DNA of 31,581 nucleotides from Enteropsectra breve (Eukaryota > Microsporidia), in NCBI GenBank assembly GCA_024243835.1, contig JALPMN010000607.1, positions 1 to 31,581 of the forward strand, written 5' to 3'. The position numbers and the translations under genes are program-made. The notes beneath the pieces were generated by a model. That model ran no database searches, was not told where the DNA came from, and saw only the letters and a list, made by a program, of their open reading frames with translations. This document shows positions 26,229 to 31,581 of this stretch, in pieces (the first letter of the stretch is position 1; each line of letters opens with the position of its first letter).

Positions 26229-29200
26229 CTAATATAATGCAATTTCATTGAAGCCAACGACCAAATCGAAGGCACACTTTTCACTTATCATCTTCTTTTT
26301 ATAAGAGAATGTTTTTCTGTTCTCAAAGTAGCGAATCTTAATGCCAGAATTAGTCTCAAAGCGTTGTACCATTTCAAGAACATTCTCCAAGTGCCGGTCA
26401 AAAATACCAGAAATATTAATTTCTTTCATTTTGTTAAAACTAAAATTCCAGTGCTTCAGAATGCTCTCCGTAAGGATTATTTTTTCATAGCCACTTTCAG
26501 TTTCGCCCAGGTTCACAGTGCTGTGCCCAGATGAGGTGATGCTGAGAATGAGATTGGTCGAATCGCTACTTTCGGTGGAGCTTTCAAAACTGTATTTTCT
26601 TCCTTTTGGTTCTAACCCTTGCTTGAGAGGAGGGACTAATACAAAACCATTTTCACCGGGATTTTCGGTGTTGCTCTTTTCACTCTCTTTCTCAGGCTGC
26701 ATCGAACTAGAGTTTTGTTCTAATCGTGTTTTCAGCTTTCCAAGGGTGTGAGCACTGAAAATATTCGCAAGCCTGAGCCGCTCAGCCTTATCCCTCAAAA
26801 ACTCCTGAATAAACGGATTCTGTATGGCCATTTCCAGATTTATTATACAGCAATACAAATCAAGGCTTCTCAGATCTCTGAGTTCTTTGAAAACCTTAAA
26901 ATCGTCGAGTAAAATATCGATACCCTCCAAATAGAGATCCTCAATGCCAGGCATAAGATGAGATACTATATTCAGAAGTGGCTTTGTGTTCAAACTAAAA
27001 TGCAGAGATTGGAGGGAGGCATTCGTCTCATCATTCTCCTTTGAGAATGATTTTATGTCAATCAGCTTTCTTCCGTAAATATGAAGACTCTTAACGCTAT
27101 TCATCTGCGCAATATTGCTCAGATTCATTTCAATATTAAAAAATTCACTATTTACAAACAGAACTTTAGATTCCAGCATAGTCACTGCCCACAGAATAAA
27201 GTCTAGTGAATTGACATCAGGCAGCGACTCTAGTCTTCTTAAGAGGGTCTCGCTGACGTAAAATCCTTTGTGTACCGAGTTGAAAGGATCACGACTAACG
27301 CTGCCACTTTCAGGTTTATCAATCATTTGGCCATTTACACTCCAAACCTTTTTTTCGAAAAGAAATGCAATATAGGCGAGTGAGTTTTGGAGATCTAAAG
27401 GGCTTGTAGATGCTCCCAAAATATATTCTGATGAACGTATAGAAATTTCAAAATAATGAAGATTCAGGGCTCTCAGCATTACTTTGACTAAAAAATTCTT
27501 TGTCAAGTCTGAAATAATAGCCTGAATTTTGTTGAAGGTTGTTGCTATATCAGGAAACAACTGTACAATGCACTTTTCATATCTTGCACAAAACATCGCA
27601 CCTACTGCTTTTATGGATTCATTTACGTCCGCGTATGTTATTTTATTCAGGTACGTTAAGTCTGATGCAAATAAATTAGTTAAATTTCTGAAAAATATTT
27701 CTTTAGAACTCAGGCTAAGTTTCTGAGAGAAAATCATCGCTATCATAGAAGGGAGAATGCTCTTGTTTGTCGCTATTGCGTCCAGAAAATGCACTCCCCA
27801 CTCACTGCTATCGTGATGCTTTGCAGAAAATACTTGAATGAAATGATCAAATACTGGTTTTTCAAATATGCTGTACATATTATTGTGGTAGGAAGGTTTT
27901 TTCTCATCATAACTGAGAGCAAATACTTCAAATTGCAGAACGATGTCTAATGGATAGATTCCCGTGGTTTTATCAGCAAAATATAGCGCCAACTCGTTTT
28001 CTAGAGGAATCTGCTGTGGAGAAATAGCCTTGTCATCTCCCCAAAGATCAAGATCTTCATTAGACGCAATAAATTCATTTATCTGTTCTTCACTCAAAAG
28101 AAAGCGTTTTGAAGGTTCAAACTTATCTCCGTCGACTAGCACGTTTTCAAGGGATGCCAGAAGCGCTGTGAATTTTTTCAAATAGTCTTTTACCAAATCG
28201 CTATCGCTCATCCGTTTATCTTTTATTTTCCCTGGCTCGTTTATTTCTGTTGCCATGACATCGAAGATGATTTCCTCTCCATTGGCGAACTCATCTTCTG
28301 TGTCTATGTTTTTAATTTGCTTTGACGAGCTTGCGTCTTCAGCAAAGTATTTGGAATCAGAATCAGTTTCTTCATCTTGATCAGTTACAACAATTTCCTT
28401 AATAGCACTTTTACTACAATCGCTTTCTTCAGTATCCCAGAGTACAGCTTGATTGTTTACAATGCCGCCCTCGTTTTGAATCGATATTTTTTCTTCGCGA
28501 GGAATTTTGCTTCTCTTCTTCATTTTCTTGATCTTTAAAGCAGAATCATTTTCTTTTTTCTTAGAAACTAGATCTACTGGATCTGTAGGTTTGATAATAC
28601 TAGTTTTTTCAGATATATTGTGATCCTCATGCATTGTATTGTTGTTATTTGGATCTAACATTACCTGTTTCTGGCCTCTCTTTAAGTTTATCCTTTTTGG
28701 TTTTCTTGAACGAACCTGTTCAAAATACATAAACTGCTCGCGATGGGTATATGGTGAAACCCCCTTAAAAAGCAAGTGTTCATCGCTTTCATTGGAAAAA
28801 TAGCCCCCGTTTTGGTTAAAGTTTGCAGGGTATTCTTCAAAAGTAGAGTCTCCCCATTCAGGCAGTTTGGTGCCCTCATAAGGCATGCTGTCGTGCGCAA
28901 GATAATAGTCTGGTTTTGCATTTCCAGTTGCACCATTAAAAGCATTTGCAAGCATTTCATCGGTGCAACAAAGATCTTTGTCTTTTCCAGTGCAGTCATT
29001 ATCATCCATATTACAAAAATTGTTACAGGCAGTAATAACACTATTTTCTGAGGCCATATAAAAGTTTGGATCGATGTCCTGGAGCCCTTTTTTATCCGAG
29101 TCGTGTTTATCAAAGACTGGCGCGTGCTTACTTTTTTGTTCAGGAGCTGATTTCACTCTGAAATAGGAGCCTTTATGGACTTTGTAGGTTATAAATGCGC

Positions 29201-29273
29201 CTCCGCCACCGAGCGTAAGATATCCGATGATCTTTGCAACGAAGTATCGCTGCGGAAGGCCCAAAAGAAGCAT
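26229..29273 (-). CDS. Membrane-anchored or secreted LRR-like protein with NLS-like patch, 1014 aa
   Basis: The N-terminus has one hydrophobic helix (about 11-30, AKIIGYLTLGGGGAFITY) that could anchor the protein or act as a signal. A cysteine cluster follows (C83, C87, C94, C102, C103). Residues 186-262 hold basic patches (RSRKPKRINLKRG; KIKKMKKRSK) that look like nuclear localisation signals. Residues 275-360 are strongly acidic and probably disordered. A large helical region runs from about 360 to 700. LRR-like repeats at about 725-812 include VKSLHIYGRKLIDI, LQSLHFSL, IEDLYLEGIDIL and LRSLDLYCC. A Ser/Glu-rich linker and a final globular block end it. The frame is open to an ATG at 29513, but the region before 29273 is AT-rich and reads like leader; no CCC motif is found at either start. 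The LRRs recall the secreted LRR-like genes at 2867-7601, without clear homology. Confidence 0.85.
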   Translation of the reverse strand: MLLLGLPQRYFVAKIIGYLTLGGGGAFITYKVHKGSYFRVKSAPEQKSKHAPVFDKHDSDKKGLQDIDPNFYMASENSVITACNNFCNMDDNDCTGKDKDLCCTDEMLANAFNGATGNAKPDYYLAHDSMPYEGTKLPEWGDSTFEEYPANFNQNGGYFSNESDEHLLFKGVSPYTHREQFMYFEQVRSRKPKRINLKRGQKQVMLDPNNNNTMHEDHNISEKTSIIKPTDPVDLVSKKKENDSALKIKKMKKRSKIPREEKISIQNEGGIVNNQAVLWDTEESDCSKSAIKEIVVTDQDEETDSDSKYFAEDASSSKQIKNIDTEDEFANGEEIIFDVMATEINEPGKIKDKRMSDSDLVKDYLKKFTALLASLENVLVDGDKFEPSKRFLLSEEQINEFIASNEDLDLWGDDKAISPQQIPLENELALYFADKTTGIYPLDIVLQFEVFALSYDEKKPSYHNNMYSIFEKPVFDHFIQVFSAKHHDSSEWGVHFLDAIATNKSILPSMIAMIFSQKLSLSSKEIFFRNLTNLFASDLTYLNKITYADVNESIKAVGAMFCARYEKCIVQLFPDIATTFNKIQAIISDLTKNFLVKVMLRALNLHYFEISIRSSEYILGASTSPLDLQNSLAYIAFLFEKKVWSVNGQMIDKPESGSVSRDPFNSVHKGFYVSETLLRRLESLPDVNSLDFILWAVTMLESKVLFVNSEFFNIEMNLSNIAQMNSVKSLHIYGRKLIDIKSFSKENDETNASLQSLHFSLNTKPLLNIVSHLMPGIEDLYLEGIDILLDDFKVFKELRDLRSLDLYCCIINLEMAIQNPFIQEFLRDKAERLRLANIFSAHTLGKLKTRLEQNSSSMQPEKESEKSNTENPGENGFVLVPPLKQGLEPKGRKYSFESSTESSDSTNLILSITSSGHSTVNLGETESGYEKIILTESILKHWNFSFNKMKEINISGIFDRHLENVLEMVQRFETNSGIKIRYFENRKTFSYKKKMISEKCAFDLVVGFNEIALY

Positions 29274-29974
29274 TGTTTGTGTTTTTTGATAAAACAAATA
29301 TAAAAATACTCTAAAAACAATTTGGGAAAAGTTTAATAAATTACAAATCAACAATTGTGACTCAGAGTACACTATGTGTTTCAATAAGTTTACGTTTTTT
29401 ATAATGCAATAGCATCTATCAGATGGATGATGAGCGTTCCTAGACGCAAGTAATGGTACACAATCAAAGGGTACTGCTATACTGCAGCATACCAAATATG
29501 AAATAACTCGCATTCGATTTAATGTTGATCGTAGTATCCAGCAAGATTAAAAAGCAATGTTCATCGGATTTGATAATGCTCTTTCACTTTTGCAAATCAC
29601 TAAGATTTGGAAAGAAATCTATAGAGTGCCAGTACAATACAAAATAAAGAGCATGGTTAATGCAAGTGCTAACTATAATATGTTCGTCACAACTACACTC
29701 CATTTGCAAGTTGTTGAGAATATAAAGTATACATTTTTTATCAGTCAGGCTATCATGAGTGGCCTAAATAAGTTGTTATTCTAAATCAAGTTGAGATTTG
29801 TGTATCATTTCACATCCAAGTACTTATTAAAGAGGGTATTCGCTACTGCATTGGTGAAAAATAGTCTTAAAATATATTGGGTAGAAAAAAGTCTCGGCTC
29901 TTCTATGCTTATTAAAAGGCATTCGTGGACTGAAAGCCTTGGTTATTAAGAAAATAAAGCTTTCAATTGTACCC
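29274..29974. other. Divergent intergenic region, 701 bp
   Basis: Holds the promoters of the LRR-like gene (minus) and the SNARE gene (plus). A 75-codon plus-strand frame at 29557-29784 has an ATG but no start motif or recognisable domain and is not called. The minus-strand frame of the left gene stays open across 29274-29513. Confidence 0.55.
29970..29974 (+). promoter_or_regulatory. CCC-type start-proximal motif
   Basis: TACCC abuts the ATG at 29975 and favours it over the in-frame start at 29939. Confidence 0.55.
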
Positions 29975-30652
29975 ATGGAGAGAACTTCTGAATTTTGTAT
30001 TTATTTGGAGGGCAAACACACACAAGCCAGGCCGCAGAAGAAGGAATGCTTCTACAACACAATTTATGCAAATATCGTATTTCTGAAAAAGAAAATACAA
30101 GGATGCTCATCATATTCACAGATTATGAGCTGTGAATCAGAGCTGGTTAAAATTGAGCAGGAGTCATCGGACTTGTTGGAGAGCATTGCAATAGAAGGCA
30201 CTTCAGACATCCAAATGCACTACAAGGGAATAAAATACATTATAAGCAGCCAGCTGCGCCAAATAAGAAAAGACCTGGAGCGAAAAAAGAACATGCTCTC
30301 CATCGCAAATGAGGATTTAGAGCCGGAAAAACCGCGCCAAGCCAGAGAAATGACTCAGGATTTGCTGATGGAGCAGGAAAACAGGAAGATCACACAGCAC
30401 AACGAGTATGAAAGCGTTCAGCGGCGACTCCACAAGATCGGTGTTATCCAGCGATCCATAAGTGAAAATTTGGTGCTGCAGGAAGAACGGATTGACAGCA
30501 TTTGTCTTACAACAGGAAACACCGGAGAACTGTACGATAGCATTGCAAATGATGATTTTGCAGGAAAAGGAAGCATTCTCAGAAGGATTCTAATCATTAT
30601 TCTCATTAGCCTGTCATTTATTCTGCTCTATCTGCATTATTTTTACAGATAG
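29975..30652 (+). CDS. UFE1: ER Qa-SNARE, Ufe1/syntaxin-18 type, 225 aa
   Basis: Tail-anchored SNARE of the endoplasmic reticulum, which in other eukaryotes receives retrograde vesicles from the Golgi together with Sec20, Use1 and Sec22. Residues 1-130 form the reduced helical N-terminal region. The SNARE helix runs about 136-192 and contains NLVLQEERIDSI, very close to the VLQQEAEIDSI of syntaxin 18; the zero-layer glutamine is Q169. A transmembrane helix (about 204-221, RILIIILISLSFILLYL) ends in a short HYFYR tail. The start at 29975 is set by TACCC directly before the ATG; an upstream in-frame ATG at 29939 would add 12 unlikely residues. AATAAA follows the stop by 24 nt. The Qa subtype is inferred from the core SNARE motif. 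Confidence 0.87.
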   Translation: MERTSEFCIYLEGKHTQARPQKKECFYNTIYANIVFLKKKIQGCSSYSQIMSCESELVKIEQESSDLLESIAIEGTSDIQMHYKGIKYIISSQLRQIRKDLERKKNMLSIANEDLEPEKPRQAREMTQDLLMEQENRKITQHNEYESVQRRLHKIGVIQRSISENLVLQEERIDSICLTTGNTGELYDSIANDDFAGKGSILRRILIIILISLSFILLYLHYFYR

Positions 30653-30676
30653 AGATAAAGAAAACGTTTCGATAGA

Positions 30677-30682
30677 AATAAA
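30677..30682 (+). terminator. Poly(A) signal AATAAA
   Basis: AATAAA 24 nt downstream of the SNARE gene stop. Confidence 0.45.
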
Positions 30683-30798
30683 TGCGTTTAATAGAACTGG
30701 TGTTTAAAAGTTTATTTTACGTATTAAGCAATTTGCTGGCTTTGTGAAATACCATTTTTATACGCTTCTGCTTCAGTAAGAAATATTTATAAATTTTA

Positions 30799-30804
30799 TT
30801 GGCC
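30799..30804 (+). promoter_or_regulatory. GGCC-type start-proximal motif
   Basis: TTGGCC abuts the ATG at 30805, the C-rich motif in its shortest form. Confidence 0.5.
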
Positions 30805-31155
30805 ATGAAAATTGTACTTTCAGAATTATACACAACTCTCGTACACGAAGTGGGCAGCTCGTTTATTTTTGGCACAGCAACGAGCGCTGTAAAAGGCGTG
30901 CTGAACAACAACAGCAATGCTGTTATAAAACAGGTCCAGGCCCTGCGAAAGGGGATAGAAAATGCAAAATACACAATGGTCTATACAACCATAATGTATC
31001 TTTGTGCCAAGATGAGTCTTGAAAAGAGAGTTTCGGCCGTAGTTTCGCTGTTTTTCTCGTCATTCTTAATTGGCCGACGGAATGGAATCGGTTTTAGTCT
31101 GCTGAACGCCTGCTTTGGGCTTTTCTTCACTATTGTAAACTCGATGATTTTTTAG
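30805..31155 (+). CDS. Tim17/Tim22/Tim23-family translocase subunit, 116 aa
   Basis: A small polytopic protein with the small-residue spacing of the Tim17/22/23 (PRAT) family: GSSFIFGTATSAVKGV at 17-32 as first helix, ENAKYTMVYTTIMYLCAK at 52-69 as second, then hydrophobic stretches 76-89 and 96-114 with the connecting GRRNGIGFSLLNACFG. This family forms the protein-conducting channels of the mitochondrial inner membrane; microsporidia keep a single Tim22-like member for their mitosomes, and that is the likely role here. At 116 residues it is shorter than yeast Tim22. The first ATG is 30805 with TTGGCC directly before it. It is transcribed in the same direction as the SNARE gene, 152 bp downstream. 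Confidence 0.78.
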   Translation: MKIVLSELYTTLVHEVGSSFIFGTATSAVKGVLNNNSNAVIKQVQALRKGIENAKYTMVYTTIMYLCAKMSLEKRVSAVVSLFFSSFLIGRRNGIGFSLLNACFGLFFTIVNSMIF

Positions 31156-31300
31156 CTTATAAATTAGACCTGTCAAATAACAGCGCTAAGAATAGCGTCA
31201 AAAGCCAACCATAATTAAAGTATGTTCATTTTAATATAACTACAAGGCCTTATCAAACCAATTTGTACATGTTATTCATTTATAACTTGAAAAATTTAAT

Positions 31301-31581
31301 ATGCGAGTATCTTTTAAAATAACCAAATATAATCATTTTTCTAATGCTTCATTGCTGTCTTTCAATAATAATTTAATGAAAAGCATTGTTGCCGCACATC
31401 TTAACGTATGTTTTGAATATGGCACTTCTATCTTCCAAGCTTATCATACGCATCTTTTTACAGGGGATTTCACTAATAAAAATTTGAATTTCATAAATAA
31501 ATGTTTAGATTTCACTAATAAAAATTTGAATTTCACAAATAAATGTTTAGATTTCAAGAATAAATATTTAGATTTCAAGAA
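31301..31581 (+). CDS. Start of an unknown protein with heptapeptide repeats (runs off the window)
   Basis: From the ATG at 31301 the frame is open for 93 codons to the window end with no stop, in very AT-rich DNA where stops should be frequent. Residues 1-55 show no known domain. From residue 56 the protein consists of seven-residue repeats of the form (D/N)F(T/I/K)NK(N/C/Y)L, for example DFTNKNL and DFKNKYL, encoded by the 21-bp tandem repeat that begins at 31466. The unit length is a multiple of three and the variants all keep the frame open, which supports a coding repeat. No C-rich start motif precedes the ATG, so the true start may differ. The rest of the gene lies outside the window. 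Confidence 0.5.
   Translation, partial: MRVSFKITKYNHFSNASLLSFNNNLMKSIVAAHLNVCFEYGTSIFQAYHTHLFTGDFTNKNLNFINKCLDFTNKNLNFTNKCLDFKNKYLDFK
31466..31581 (+). repeat. 21-bp tandem repeat, at least 5.5 copies
   Basis: Units begin at 31466, 31487, 31508, 31529, 31550 and 31571 (partial). Units 1/3 (GATTTCACTAATAAAAATTT then G) and 2/4 (AATTTCAYAAATAAATGTTT then A) alternate, so units 1-4 form a 42-bp double unit present twice. Units 5 and 6 (GATTTCAAGAATAAATATTT then A) form a third variant. The array continues beyond the window. Confidence 0.9.

Noticed and set aside
29274..29513. 80-codon N-terminal extension of the 1014-residue protein starting MRVISYLVCC
   Set aside because: The first 20 residues could be a signal peptide, but the rest reads as translated AT-rich leader, and no start motif supports the ATG at 29513.
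29557..29784. 75-codon plus-strand frame between the LRR-like and SNARE genes
   Set aside because: It begins with ATG but lacks the C-rich motif, a domain and a poly(A) signal close by; not enough to call it.

Overview
The window looks like a piece of a microsporidian nuclear genome. The genes have single exons, the aspartyl-tRNA synthetase is compact and of eukaryotic/archaeal type, and there is a Ufe1/syntaxin-18 SNARE and a very small Tim17/22/23-type protein (expected of a mitosome). There is a divergent homeobox gene, several large proteins with signal-peptide-like N-termini that resemble nothing familiar, and a C-rich motif (CCC/GGCC, once GGG) a few bases before most start codons. The genus cannot be named from the sequence alone. 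No rRNA, tRNA, CRISPR array or transposase was recognised.

Layout. 1-2866: no convincing gene, two strong hairpins near its right edge. 2867-17262: an accessory block of putative secreted (host-exposed) proteins. It holds a frameshifted LRR-like pseudogene (2867-5105, +) tail-to-tail with its intact paralogue (5193-7601, -); two divergently transcribed paralogues with RING-like N-termini (8114-10783, - and 11746-14301, +); a 73-residue secreted four-cysteine protein (14886-15107, +); and a 497-residue protein with a degenerate zinc-finger-like N-terminus (15769-17262, -). 17609-18502: homeodomain protein (-). 18503-21225: 2.7 kb without a convincing gene. 21226-25620: conserved-looking genes, namely AspRS (-), a single-span membrane protein (+) and a possible eIF3a-like protein (-). 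26229-29273: a 1014-residue protein with an N-terminal membrane anchor or signal, a basic NLS-like patch, long acidic disorder and LRR-like repeats (-). 29975-31155: Ufe1-like SNARE and Tim22-like translocase subunit (both +). 31301 to the end: the start of an open frame carrying in-frame 21-bp tandem repeats and running off the window.

How they fit together. The housekeeping genes (translation, ER SNARE, mitosomal import) sit on the right and look visibly richer in G+C. The left half is an effector-like cluster of fast-evolving secreted families with duplication, inversion and decay. The main candidate for something undescribed is the pair of secreted RING proteins that share a PWF-x-YDF motif at the same residue numbers and a C-terminal W..W..WN-x-Y pattern, sitting beside the LRR-like secreted family. 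No function for these families was established here. All functional assignments are by motif reading, not database search.
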